Shown: positions 36,778 through 49,679 of the stretch, in pieces | How positions within the stretch are numbered: position 1 is the first letter of the stretch | Layout: every line of letters starts with the position of its first letter | Origin: Ascaris suum | Lineage: Eukaryota > Nematoda > Chromadorea > Rhabditida > Ascarididae | Reading direction: 5' to 3' | NCBI GenBank assembly: GCA_013433145.1 | Contig: CM024173.1 | Location: 3,706,101-3,770,100 of the forward strand | Length of the DNA: 64,000 nucleotides | Notes under the pieces: generated by a model | What the model saw: only the letters and a program-made list of their open reading frames with translations | Told to the model about the DNA's origin: nothing | Database searches by the model: none | Program-made: the position numbers and the translations under genes

Positions 36778-39700
36778 ATGTCGGGTGATCTTGCTGCAAA
36801 ATTTGCTGAACATGAGATCACCCCAAATATCATCCCGAATCCACCTGCACAGGTGTTAAATGTAAGTTTTTTCTGAAGATAAGAGCGTTGACAATTATTA
36901 TCTGAAGTTTCGATAGGGTTGATGCGCTTGCTAAGAAATGTATGTCAAAACCATAAATTGTATCAAACGTGAATCCTTATGAACAATAACTCAGTATCGC
37001 TCATATCTTTTAAGCATTAAACGGATAAACACATTTCTATATTTTATGTTGTAGATGATGTTCATTTAACCACTGCGTTTAACCATTAAGGAAGTGCTAT
37101 GATCCATAGTTTCTGCAGAATTTTTCACACGCGACGGTTGCACAATATGTCTAGGACAATTTGTTCATGGAGCGAAACGTTAATTGCAATTTTTAGGGTT
37201 AGTTAGTGGCCGGTCCTGCTGACTGCTTGGGCTGCAAAATAAAACAGCGTTTAGAATTTGTTGAGAAAATGTTTCCTATACGAAAAGCTTGTTCGTTCAT
37301 CAATAGACTGGGTTTTGCCTATATCTTATGTCAACTAAAAAATGATTACTATGTTTAATCATTACAAATTGCAATTCAGCAGCGATCATAAAGTGCAGAT
37401 GTTTGTTTCAACGTTGCAGTATCTTGAAAACTTACTTATTCGATCGGAAGTGAGTGTTTTGCAGTGCAATTGGGATGGCATCCAAGTACAACCGGGTCAA
37501 ACAATGTCACCTCGAAATCTACGTTTCGCACCTCGTGTCACACTCGCCGTAGATCCCGAATCGACATTCACTCTCGTCATGATTGGTATATTACATAAGA
37601 GATATCTATATGGGCGCGTATAGGTTATTGCAACAATTGTGTCACATCTAGTGAAGTATGAGAATTACTTGATAATAGTATGATGGTTTCTAGTTGAATT
37701 AAGAGAATATTTTATGCGGGATGAGTGTGATGCATTTATGAGGCGCAGCAGTGTCATGTGAAGTCGACATTTAACGCCTTAGATTTTGTAGAGTTCTTGC
37801 TTTGCTGTGATATTTCGGAGCTCATTTGGCAAGCCACACCAACTATGCTCGGTCTTATTCGAACTTTGGGGATATGCTGCATGAAAGAAAATTTAGCATT
37901 TTGGCGACTTCGATCGAAAATGAATTTATTCACATTTACTCTTATAGTTTCAAACGGTGAGTATTATTTTAAAAAGTTACTTGAACTGTTAAAAAAAATC
38001 ACTTCTTATCAAATCACAATTTTATTGGTCGAAAGAGAAGAAAGTTGTTTTTTTTTCAGATCCTGATAATCTATCACGGAAGAATCCATCAGTTGCCGAA
38101 TGGCTTCATTGGCTGGTAAATGATTAATGCATCTATCTCAAGCATTTGACGACATGAAACCATTAGAATTCCATTATTTCTCGTATCGTTTTATATGAAT
38201 TTGATGCATCGGATAAGCTTAAGCATCCAAAAAAAAATCGATAACTATTATTAAATTCATTTAAAATAACGTTCGTATCGGATATTTTTCCAATTTCATC
38301 GGATATTTTTCAGTCGATCGAACACTTTCTTCGATTTTATTAATTCAGAGTATATTTTCTGTTTATCTTCGTTGTTTTCATTGCACTCTATTCCACCCGT
38401 TTGTCAGTCTAATTTAAACTGCAATAGAGTGTTGTTTCAATTACGATACTCGTCAATGCATTTCTGAGGGTTTCGTCTTCCGCTAAACGAATGATTCGTG
38501 CCGAAATTTTTGTTATTTCTTCGTCTCGAGAATATCGTTAAAAGAGTGCATCATTTTATGCCGACAATAGCTAGTGGGTAGGCGGATGCGGAACCGGCAA
38601 CATGTGTTCACCGAGCTGGTGAAACGCCGATCTGCCGTAGAGAATGGCGATTCGCCAACTCAAAAGTGATACACAATACGTGTAGCCCATCTTCAACGGT
38701 ATCAACAACATATTCAACGAAAATATGCATGCGGTTGTGACTTTTGAATAAACTTGCCTGTAAATGACTCCATCGCGGTTCTGCAAAGATTGTTGCCCAA
38801 TAGCAGATTTTTTTTCCTTGATCGCGATAAGCAAAATAAGAGAAAGATTACAATTCTCTGAACATGTCCAGATTACTACTTCCGCAACAAATAATTACGC
38901 TAATTTGCTTTTGCCATCAAGTCGCTAGCCAAAGCAGCGATTCGTCTAACGTTTCATGAGATCGTTGCAAGATCCACTAGATCTATCAATGAGAATATAT
39001 GCTGCAATCGTCCTGCAATGTACTCGCCTCTTTTAGCAGCATCTATCCGCGCGATGAATATTACTTCATTTCTCGTCACTCGCTTAACGTCAATAATTTC
39101 TCAACAATCGACAAAGAAAGCAATGATGCCACGCATCCCATCTACTGTTTTGTTTGCCGACGTCTTTTGGAATTCTATTTCGCTCCTCCCGAAAGGCGAA
39201 AAATTAAAAAGTGGAATATTACTGCACGGTATTGCCTGCGGAAATATTGCAGGCACGTGCTCTGTTTGGAATTGTGTTCAATATCTCATTTATCTCACTC
39301 TCAGTGAATTTCAGCGGAAAACACATAGCTAAATGAAAAGATCGTTGTGTGTTCGTAGGCAAAAATGTTTTCTTGTTCACTTGCACTCTTTGTGTTCTTT
39401 ACAGTGTTCAATTATAAAAGTGTAATATAACTCGACGAAGGCTTCTTTCTCGTTCGTAGGTGGTTCCCCTTCAAAGATGCCGTTGACAAGTACAACCCTT
39501 CTATAAATGCGGCAAATCGTCAATTGAACAGCAAACACTACGAGCAAAGAAAACTATAAATATCCTCAGAATGAAAAGTGTTTTATTTCATTTCCTTTTT
39601 TCTCCTTTATCCCAAGCTCAAATTTTTCAATTCTTTTCGATTAATCAACGAAACGAATCAAAGAAAAACGAAAAGGAGGAATTAAATGGCACAGTGAGAA

Positions 39701-41119
39701 TAGACTGATTAACACGCAAAACTAAATACAAAACGATGGTGAAAATGGGCAGATAAAGTAATAAAATAGATACCCTTATCTGATTTTATTCTCTTTGCAG
39801 GTAACAAACATTCCGGCTAGCAACATCAATGAGGGTATCAATGGAGGTTCGTTTGATACTTTTCGAGTAGATACCTTTGTTGGATTTGCTCTTGAATTAA
39901 CGAAAAAAGAGTTTACCTTACGAGGTTTTCATCTCAATCTTCTCTCCTCCTTTTGACTGGAAATGAAATCGTTGAGTGAGTTTGTTCCTTCGCCTTTTTG
40001 AAGCAAGATCTTCGTTGTTATTCGACCCTCCACTGTGTGCTCTCCCGCTAATTCATTTTATGTATAACCTGAATCCTTAGTTGTGTGGTTGAATTAAATA
40101 TGGTTGACATACATTTCGAGATCTAGCTCACATTTGAACCGGATCCGTTACTTCTTATACTTCAGTTCTCGAGTTGCCGTTTTCTTTATCCTCTACGGAA
40201 ATATGACTTTACTAAGTTTACTGAGGTCATCACACTGAGTTGTGTTCCATTGGCAGGCATATCTTCGGTTTGAACTGAACAGATCAAAGATCCGACAAGG
40301 TCATGCCACTGGAGTGTTGGATTGTTGCAACAGGATGCAACAATGAACTTTGCTGAGTCAAAAGATACAATTTCCCAAAGATTTTATAAATTTTCTGAAG
40401 TATTTGGGATGTAACTCTTTTTAAGTCTGAGTACGCTTGAAGGTACAAGGTTCTAGCCTGAAATTTCAAAAAGTAGGAATTTATCAGTTGAAGGAATTTT
40501 CTTTTCACTATGACCCATTGAAGCCTTAGGAAAAGTCTTTGAAAAACGTTGACATTTACGCTGAAAGGAAAGCACAAAATTTAGGCATCACATGATGCCT
40601 TCATCACCCTTTCCCCATTCCTTTGCCGTTCCTTTTTCTCGTTTTTGGTAGATATCAATGCATTAGACAAAGAGCACTATCGAAGCGTGAAGTTGAGTGC
40701 GAGAAAAAACAAATATTACCACTAATATGATGCATTAAACATTCAGGCCAACATCAATGTCCCTATGGCAGTCCCGCACCACAGCCACGAACTGATGTTC
40801 ATCGCTACATAATTCTCCTCTTCGAGCATCAGGGTCGTCGGGTGCAAGTGCCTCAAGTCAAGTCGAGGGCTAAATTCAGTGTGAAGCAATTCATGCAGAA
40901 AAACAATCTTGGCAAGTTATTCACTTATTTTAGTAAGAAGCTGTCTTTCAGAGAAAATAAAATAGTTGTTTGCTCATAGGACTTATTGGAAGCTAAAGAA
41001 TAGATTCATCATTATGGAAGGTCACATTTCAACAAAATACTTGTAGGTAACATATATACGGTATATTTTCAGGTGATCCGATTGCCGGCAATTTCTTCCT
41101 CGCACAGCATGAAGGTTAA
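36778..41119 (+). CDS. PEBP-family protein (phosphatidylethanolamine-binding / RKIP-like), complete, 6 exons
   Basis: PEBP proteins are small cytosolic folds with an anion/phospholipid pocket; animal members include Raf kinase inhibitor protein. Exons are 36778-36861, 37465-37585, 38060-38115, 39801-39846, 40747-40911 and 41073-41119, giving 172 aa (family ~180-190). The N-terminus FAEHEITPNIIPNPPAQVLN matches the family start. Conserved region 1 is seen across exons 2-3 (TFTLVMI-DPD, then EWLHWLV and TNIPASNINEGINGG). Region 2 is PRTDVHRYIILLFEHQG, followed by QFMQKNNLGDPIAGNFFLAQ. The pocket is altered: the DPDxP proline is Leu, the first His of WHH is Leu, and GPP is GSP. The HRY His/Tyr and one His are kept. 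Intron 5 begins with GC, not GT. Confidence 0.92.
40912..41072 (+). other. GC-AG intron in the PEBP gene
   Basis: The exon ends CTTG and the intron starts GCAAGT, the usual consensus of rare GC donors; it ends TATTTTCAG at 41072. Only this donor joins the frame to GT GAT CCG and rebuilds the family pattern LGDPIAGNFF. Using the nearby GTTATT donor produces AAG TGA, a stop. The 161-bp length is normal for this gene. Confidence 0.85.
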
Positions 41120-44100
41120 ATGTGCTGACAGCTAGCTAGCCTCATTTCCTCTCATCTTCCTTTCATGTGGCTTCAGTTATTGTTTTCTATTCTTTTTAAT
41201 ATCTTCATGTAAACAATTCTCGCCCAATTTTGTAATCGGTTGCATATTTTGCAAAAATATTGCATTGAAGTAAATAACGATAAATATTTGTTTACTATTA
41301 TTGAATGATCGGGCATTCGAAATTTCGATTTTTGGATTCTTGTTTATTTCCCACTCTACAACATATACAAATTATCACTTGTGTAATATAACATTGTCAC
41401 CGTCACTATCTACACGATAACGCATGCCCTTTACGTGCACACATGATGCATTTACAAAAGCAATTAATTAATAAAGGGACCACTTTTAATTCTCGAAAGG
41501 AAAATAAAAATGGTTATTTCTTTTGACATTCTCATGGAAGACAGGTCAACGATGGCGCCACCATTTCGATGGCGGTAAGCCAAAGTTTACTGTCGATGAA
41601 AAAGCTGAAAACATGTGTGTTTTTAAGAGGATAGTTGAGCTTTGTCAGATGGCACATATTAGCGCATGTCTTCGTTTTAAAGTCGTAAAAAGAGAGGCAA
41701 CCCTTCTATGTGAGAGCCATACGCCGAAATTCTTTTAAAACGGTCGTTTCGTTTAGTACGACATATGTGCGGTAGTGCCTCAGGCATTTTGCTCCTCACA
41801 CATCAGGCAAAGCCATTTACCATTCGCGATTGTTTGCCTCTTTTCCTATGTGGCAGCTCAAACTGGTTTGAACTGGAGAATCGCTGAAAAGACTTACAAG
41901 TTTTGCTGAGTATAATCATAGAAATATTGAAAGGGGAACGGAGGGAGTATTTGTTTTCACAGTGTCTTATTTGGTGGATTTATTTTAATTATCTTTCCTC
42001 CAATACTCTAGAAAATTCAGTAATTGTTGAATATGATGAAATTAAAGCTACGCTAAATGGTGATGTAACTCCCGATTTCATCAGAATTGCCACTGTCAGG
42101 AACACATGTTGTGAGATGTTTAGTCGCTCTCATGTATTCTATGCATTTATAATGCGCGTTCATAAATCGCTAAATAACAACAGCCTCTCTTCGGAAATCT
42201 TCACGTAAAAAGGAAATATATTCCTGAGGAACTAAAAGCTGCAACTGATGGTGATCTCTACTGCAGTAAACGCCGAAATGCAATTTGTAATTTTTTGGCT
42301 GCATGTAATGTGTTCATTATTCAATGAAACTGGCGTTTGTATAAAATCTATTTCCTTCGCCAAATGTGCTCGTTTCTTGGAGGTGCTCTTCCTCCTCCAT
42401 CTCGATAGCGAGTGCTACAAAAGATACCCAAATAGTGGGGAATAGGGGGGAGGGGAAATACGCACCGCACATGCCATGCTCCGCGTTGATGCATCACTTC
42501 GAAAGAAGCTGTAAATATTCAACAGTGGGGCAATTTTCCTGCTTCCCGCCGCAATGGGCTTTTCATTTGCGGCGCTCGCAAATAAGAAAGGTGAACTTTC
42601 GTGGCAGATTTGTAATGCAGTCGGGCTAATCAAAAGATGTGTGCATTATTCTGCTTGTTTTATTTTTTAAAGGTATGTTGTAAGCTCGGCTGGCCAGATG
42701 ATCGGGAAACAAAAGCGCATACTGTGCCCTCTCCTCCTTGTGACGCGCCTTTCAGGTTGCTTTATTCAATGGGTACCTTTTGCGACAAATTTTAGATTCG
42801 AAAGACTAACATGAGACCTGAGGTTCTTAATAAATGGCCAGGTTCAGCCACTGGTTTTTTATTTCCGCTAGTTTCCCGGATGAAAAAAATTTCTTAAAGA
42901 AGAAAATGATATGAAAACGAAATTTCTCCCAACTGTTACCAGAATTGATCACTGATGGCAGAACAAGTCTTAAATTTATGCAAAACTTAAAGTCAGAATC
43001 TTAGACGTGCAATGAAACGTGCCACTTGCCATATTATTTGCTAAATAAGCAGTCTGCTGGCATTAATTAAGCGTGCAAAACTGAGAAACGGAAGAGGAAA
43101 AATTCTTTACTTTTTTTTTGACAGACAAACACAAAGAGGCAGGCAAAACGTGGCGCAGCTTCAACTTATTAGAGCGATGATGTTGAGCACTCGTATAAAA
43201 AATATTAGCAATTGAAAGTGAATTATAACAATAATATACAATATGCACTAATATTTTGATTTATTTTACAAGATGCGACGGCATCGAAGGGAGATTTCCG
43301 CAATAACCGAATGTTCTGCGTCGATACCACAACCATTTCACAATCGACTTCTAGAGTGAACTCAGCCATATATAATTGACATATTCAACTGTTCTAATAT
43401 ACATTATTGGTCTGTTTTCTGCCCAACTTTGATTTGTTCCCTGTATCAGTGAAAAAGTGTAAGGAGATCGCATCAAGCGAAGTGCACTTGTAGACGCCCC
43501 TCTCTCTTCCTCTCATCCTTACCATCCTCATCCCATGTTCCTCCCCCCCCCCCCCCCACCCCCCACAAGCGAAGAATGCAATTCCCTGCTCAATTAACTT
43601 TGAGCAAAGTATTTTCGACTTTTCTAGTACCATGCTACAACTGTATGATGGTTTCCGATCTAAGCAGTAGCACTCGCCAGCCTGTGTGCAGTGACATAAA
43701 GGAACATTGGCAGAAAAATATCGATGAAACTAGCTCGAACATTACAGACAATCCACTGGGTGAAGTGTTTACATATAGAAATGGGATCCCTCTCTTTTAT
43801 TCCCTTTCGAACGTCTATCATATTTTTAGCCGTTTAGTGTCTATTTGCGATTAGTGGGTTTCATCTTATTTGGACGACACTATTGAAATTTTCAAAGCAA
43901 ATGGATTGCAAAGTTGGATATAGAAAGGATCCTGTCGATTAGCCGATCCAAATTGGAAGGCACTGTCTTAAGGTATATTTAATTTGATCGGTACTGCATC
44001 AAAGCACCATATTAGGCTTCCTCGATGCTGCTAGCTTATTCATCGTCGGTAGAGTGTGTGTGAGGTTCGCAAAGACCACAAGATCGTTTGCAGAAAATCT

Positions 44101-45044
44101 TCATGAATTTGCTCTCGCTTTTGCATTCACCAATTTTCGCCCAGTAGCCACAGAATAGATTCTTGTCGAGGCAACGCTGTCTGGATGTTGGTCGAATAGT
44201 TGTTCGTGTCGCTGAAAATGAGATACTCTATTCTTCGGACTGCAATAATTACTTCATAATTCTTAAAAGTCGGGAACGGCAGTAGGGAGAGACATTACAG
44301 GAAATAATAAGATGTAGTCGTAATGGCGACCAATACGAAGGTGAAAGAGCGTTCTAGCAAGAAAAAGAGCTCACATATCAACAAACATAAACAATGCGGC
44401 ACATGTGGACATTAGGAGAAGAAGAACCATTGCGTGATAAGATTATCCTTCATCCTCAAGCGTGTGTCTCCATATCACTGTACTAAGCTGAGCTTATTGA
44501 AGAGTATTATTTATTTCCGGCATCAGTGATAAGTTGGAAGAGTATCAGATAAAAGAAAAACTCGCCCTAAAGCAATGTCTGCAACATGAGATATGAAACG
44601 GAGAATAACTACATTCGGCGCTGTCGCACTGTCGAGTCAATAGCTGCTATCAGATTGGACGGCAATCTTACAACAACGGATAGGATGAGAAAAAGATTTC
44701 TCAACGGACTCAATTTAATGGACGTTACAACGGTCGTCTGTTTTCTTCTCAGCAACAAAGAAAGAAGCTTCACTTCTCCTCTTAACGACAATCTCAGAGC
44801 CGGCTAAATTTGAATAAATGAACGCCATATAAGCGCCATATAGCCCTATTCAATCAGCTATCTAGTAGTGAAGGGTGACTTCCTTATTATCAAACAATTT
44901 AAACACGTACTGTTGTATGTAACATGATGAGAGCTCTTTTCCCACTCTGTGGATAAGCTAACTTCGAAACTACCTCGGCGGGATTATAACCCGATGGTCA
45001 GCCGATAAAGACGCTAACGGAGTGGACGAATTTTGAGCAGAAGC
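41120..45044. other. Intergenic region between convergent PEBP and astacin genes
   Basis: The 3' ends of the PEBP gene (plus) and the astacin gene (minus) face each other across ~3.9 kb. Several 60-100-codon frames occur, none with a family signature. A C(15) tract at 43543-43557, followed by A and C(6), is the only obvious sequence feature. Confidence 0.5.
43543..43564. repeat. C(15)AC(6) tract
   Basis: Fifteen C, one A, then six C, in a pyrimidine-rich stretch starting near 43498. It is intergenic. Confidence 0.9.
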
Positions 45045-48000
45045 TTAAGGATTATCGCGAAAAGTAGGTGGATTCATAACCTCAGATTTGAAAAAAAATA
45101 CACGGGGAGTTATATACTGCATAAGCGCAAACAAACCCGGCTCAACACTGCACATCCCACACGCCTTCCGGCAGTAATGCGCCATATATTTGCGTGAATG
45201 TTCGCAGTGTCCAAGTTGCTCCCATATTCCGCAATGAGCGTTGAGATCCTCGCAGACTGAAATGAGCACTCGAGTTTTTCACGTGAAATATAATAACCTC
45301 GATACGAAGCAAAACTAAAATGCTATCTCTCAAGAGTTTGACCGATTAGAACTAAAGCAAATATAAATTGAGCTTTTTGTTTTCATTCAAATATATTCAA
45401 TATTTTTGTCAACAACTATGAAGTTTGACGACTCGAAAAGTTTTCTCGCCTGCATAATACTCTTTATGCGATTCATTCTCTCGTCTTACCTTTAGGCTGA
45501 GTTGTCTGTAAGTCGGTTGTTGTGCTTGATGTTGAAGTTCTATCAGTAACTCTGCTCGTTGTAGTTGTACTTGTACTCATCTTCGCTTTGTCGGTCGACA
45601 TTGTTGTCTGAGTCGAAGTGAATGTCTGAGTGCTTGGTTGTGTTGTTGCTGTGACTGCGTTCCTAGTAGTGCTAGTTGAAAATTCGTTGCAGTGATAAAG
45701 TTTGTTTATTTTCTGCGCGTCAACAACACTTAGTTTATAACGCTGTCCAATTTGAGCCATTCCATCCTGAAAGTGTTCACGGTAGAGCATTCCAAATCGT
45801 GGCTGTCAACTTTAATTCTCATATGCAATGAGCATAAAAATACCTGAAATGATCCAATGATAGTGCAAGATGTAAACAACAATTCATAAATAACAAAAGA
45901 ATTAAAATATGTTTTTAACCAATTACATGTTTATGTCTTTACTTACGACTGATTTCTATCGCTACGCTCGAAATGAACTCACTCTCGGCAATATAGTTGG
46001 TTTGCCATTTTTTGAGAAGGCGAGTTTATGATAGTGCATCACTGAGTCATAGTCATACGGCATATCAAGTGGGTCGATAATTTTCCTCGGATATTTTTCA
46101 AAGTTCCTCAACATTCCTGCAATAATCCTACTTCTTTGATTATGCAAATTAAACGTTAATTCACCTTGATATTCAAGATTACGCACTTACTAATCGATCT
46201 TGCCGAAGGCAATGGTTGATTTACTTTGCTTCTGATAGTTCAGCAATGAATCCCCCACTTATCAAGTTCAAGTTCTTTCATCTAAAATAAAGATCAGAAG
46301 TATGCAGTTAGGTGAGGTAAAAGTGACAATGATTCTGCTAACATTTTCACAATATTTTATTCATTAAGCAAAAAATAAATGCGATTTTGATTCAAAAACG
46401 AATGATCAATTTTAAAACAAATACGAAATATCACAACTCTACTTGAACTGTAAAAATTCATCATCATCCTCAGAAACATTTAAAACGTCGCAAAGCTAAT
46501 AAATATGGACGTTATTTTATTTGCGTTCTGTCATGTAGTTATTTACTCGTTAATTACTTCCTATGTTAATTGTTAATAAACGACTTGCCGGGTCGATATT
46601 TTCCTCTCTGATTTCAACGAAATCATCGCGATCAGTACGTGAATGCTCATGGAAGAAGCCAAGCGCATGCATGAGCTCATGCGCAATAATGCCCTTCGTG
46701 AAGCATTTACCAGTTTCCAGCGAGACAGTCTGATTGCCTCCAGAACGGCCAACATACGATGAACAACTGAAACGAACGACTGAAACATAGCTTAAATCAT
46801 CCAACGTGCTCGCGACAAAATTTTCGGCCTTTAAATTGATTTTGGGTGAAACTGCTGGCGATATCGATCTGGAATGTTGATGTTTAATCCTTAGTTCAAA
46901 TTAAATTCGATATTAGTGAAGTGGCACTGAGAATATCGCTCAATCTGCGCTATTACCTCATGCTGATTCATAACTCTGACTTCAAGAAGTCCTTCTTAAT
47001 GGCACTTATGTTATTAGAAACTAGAAATTGACTACAACAGGTATTCACAGTTAAAGCCATCTTATAAAATATTCGGTTAGGTTCACCGATCATTTTAATT
47101 AGGACGACTTTTTTACCTCAGTAATATTGAGCGTTTGCTATTTTCATTAAGTTACTAAGACTAACAACATTCCGAATGCAGTAAATTATTCATACAACAT
47201 TTATTATTTATAGTCTTTTTAGAGATACTTTTCCACTTAATCTTTTCAAAATTTGAGATTATTTTATTTTCTTTTCTTCAAAGAATTAATTTCCCCACTT
47301 TTAAATACGTTCGCAACGTGGACGCTAACAGCAAAATTTGCGAATTACAAACTCACTAACCCGAATGCAGTATTCGTTTTTATATAAACATAATCGTAAT
47401 GATGGCTTAATTTCGGAACAAATCGAATGCATGTCTTTTGTTTATATTCGTCAAATGCTTGTGCGATCGCTGCTCGTTCTCTAGAATATTCAATAAAATT
47501 AACGAAAACGTTAATAATATCCAATAAAGTGATAAATTTGCTTAATATTTTACTACGTTGAAAGGATTTTAATTTCATTACAATTTAACACTTCAAACCT
47601 CAAGCTTGAGTTCATCTCAATTTAATTCTTTTTTTTACTCATCCTCCATCATTCTCTAGTGGATATTCTTTTTAGAGGTATATTCATTGTTCATGAGTTT
47701 TAAACCTTTACTGTATACAATAAGATGATGATATGCTAAAGAAATTTGTGTCTGATTCCTAGATCCAACGCAGTTATTAGGAAATACTTGACATAACTTT
47801 CTTCAGACTAGATTTCGGCGACATCGGAAACTCAAATCCAAAATCATTCCTCGGAAAAATCAGGTTTATTTCATTCCTTGCAGCAAGTGCTGTCACCCTT
47901 GTTCCATCGCTACAATTATTTCACGCTTTTTGAATAAAGCATCCGTTAAAATGTAAGTAAAATATAAAGAGGAGAACCAACTCGGAGGTTAAACGCTCTT

Positions 48001-48770
48001 CGAGCACATACGGTATTTCTCCATCTGGCCATAATTTGTCGGGGTATGTTACCAAGTTCAGTGAACTGTGATACTGAAAAAAAAGTACTAGATTACTCGA
48101 TAAAGAGCTTCGTCTGAATTCACCACAAAAGTCTGGCCTACTTTTTTTATGTTGCAAAACGGAGAAGTACAAACTCATTTCCTTCGCTCTTCTCTCGTTG
48201 TTAATTTGAGGAATTTGTTGGGTGACCATTGGTGACCACTGGTCAATAAAAATGTCGCTCAAAGATCAATGATTTCTTGGGAACCATGAAAATTCCTTCT
48301 GATCGTCGCCTTATGAGAAATTCGATTTTAATTCTCGCTTTCATCAGTGGTATACTATACCGTTAACCTCAAAAGACTGCCAAGTAATCTAATAAAAGTA
48401 TGTCCCACGTCAACAATTAGCACGGAAAGTGTTTTGCAAATTTCATGGGTGATGCAACCCTCCGCGCCATTTTATTCAATAGCGTAAGCGATGTAGTGCA
48501 TATATTTAGATGTTCCACTTGATTTTTGAGATCTGCTCGCGTCAACTCCTGAGAGCCACTTAGCCATGATTCAGGCATTACCTGGCAAGCATTTAGCTAG
48601 GATTCAAGCATTACCGGTAGCCTGAAGATGTCGCCAAACAAGCCATCCAACTGATCATGCATGAATGCCATTTCGGCGTTCTGGATGCCTTCAATGTCAC
48701 CCTCAAAAAGTTGCGCATTCTGGATGGCATCGATTTCCTCATCGGTTGGCCTTTTCACTATAACGTAACG
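45045..48770 (-). CDS. Astacin (M12A) zinc metalloprotease with Ser/Thr linker and C-terminal ShK/SXC domain; 5' end incomplete
   Basis: This is a secreted nematode NAS-type protease. Minus-strand exons are 48615-48770, 47982-48238, 47361-47480, 46585-46766, 45983-46116, 45490-45766 and 45045-45256, a phase-consistent 445 aa. The first exon carries the propeptide with FEGDI, whose Asp is the inhibitory zinc ligand in astacins. The catalytic domain starts near [15 protein letters not shown]. It has the zinc site [19 protein letters not shown], the Met-turn SVMHY and four conserved Cys (CIRF, CSSY, GKCF, YHC). About 65 Ser/Thr-rich residues link to a six-Cys ShK module (CEDLNAHC...CRKACGMC). 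The signal-peptide exon was not found. The exon ending at 45766 could instead begin at 45802; 45766 fits the family better. About 30 residues after ShK are unusual and could be intron read-through. Confidence 0.93.
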
Positions 48771-49385
48771 CTAGTAAATTTTAACCATATTAGTTGGCAA
48801 TCATAATAGCTGACGAAAACCTCATCATATAACACTGCAAGGGGATTCATACATGTGTCCATTTGTTGAACACTTGCTTCTCTATTGCCGAGCAGTGTTG
48901 TATGGATGATGCGTGAGCATCTGTTTGTTGTTTTGAGTGGTCAATTCACTTGTAGAAAGGTTTTAGCTGGTCGCACGACTCAAAAAGCCGAAAAGCAAAC
49001 ACTTCAACGCACTAGCCACAACCGGTTTAGAGAGGTTTTTCTTTAATGCCCATCGATTGAAAACTGCAGATCTCGAACTGAAGCACGAGCTCGATCTATT
49101 TGTACTTTTCAGCTATCAGATTTTTGCTCTCTGCGAAAAAAACCCATAAATTTGAGGACTTCTAAATGACCACTCAATATGTCGACTGTAGTTAAAAAAC
49201 GTGAATAAAAAGAGGTATCAAAAAGTCGAGTAACAAACCAGGAGTTTTTGCCGCCAACATGAAATCTTCAGGTGTCAAGTACCGACGACTGTCTCCTGAA
49301 ATCAGAAATTTCTTTGCACTTTTAAGCGTTTACGTAAACATATGGATGCATCACTTTCAAAATTGATTAAGGCTCTCTTCCATGT

Positions 49386-49679
49386 TTGCTATGAACATCA
49401 GACGTAAGCGTAATAAGGTGAGAGGGGGAGGGGGCGGAGGGAGGTGAATGTTTTGCTTGTGCGGAATGCAATACAATTATTTCTGAAATAAAATACAATT
49501 GCTTGTGGAATTTCCGAAATAAACCCACTTCTTCCACGGTCTCACATGAGTTACAAACATTCCAAAAACCGATTCGAAATGCCATTTCATTGTCTGTTTC
49601 CGAGCGACATTCCTCTTTGCTATAAACATCAGACGTAAGCGTGATAGGGTGAGAGGGGAAGGAGCGGAGGGAGGTAAGT
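49386..49679. repeat. Direct repeat pair, ~62 bp each, 231 bp apart
   Basis: Copy 1 (about 49386-49448) and copy 2 (about 49617-49679) share TGCTAT(G/A)AACATCAGACG, then TAAGCGT, and a G-rich tail with GGAGGGAGGT. A few substitutions separate them. They resemble fragments of a dispersed repeat or a small local duplication. Confidence 0.75.

Noticed and set aside
40901..40920. GTTATT as a normal GT donor for PEBP exon 5
   Set aside because: Joining it to the exon at 41073 creates an immediate TGA and loses the conserved C-terminus, so the GC donor is preferred.
49241..49301. Exon-like minus segment considered as the astacin first exon
   Set aside because: It ends in phase 1, while the propeptide exon at 48770 must be entered in phase 0, and it lacks a signal peptide.
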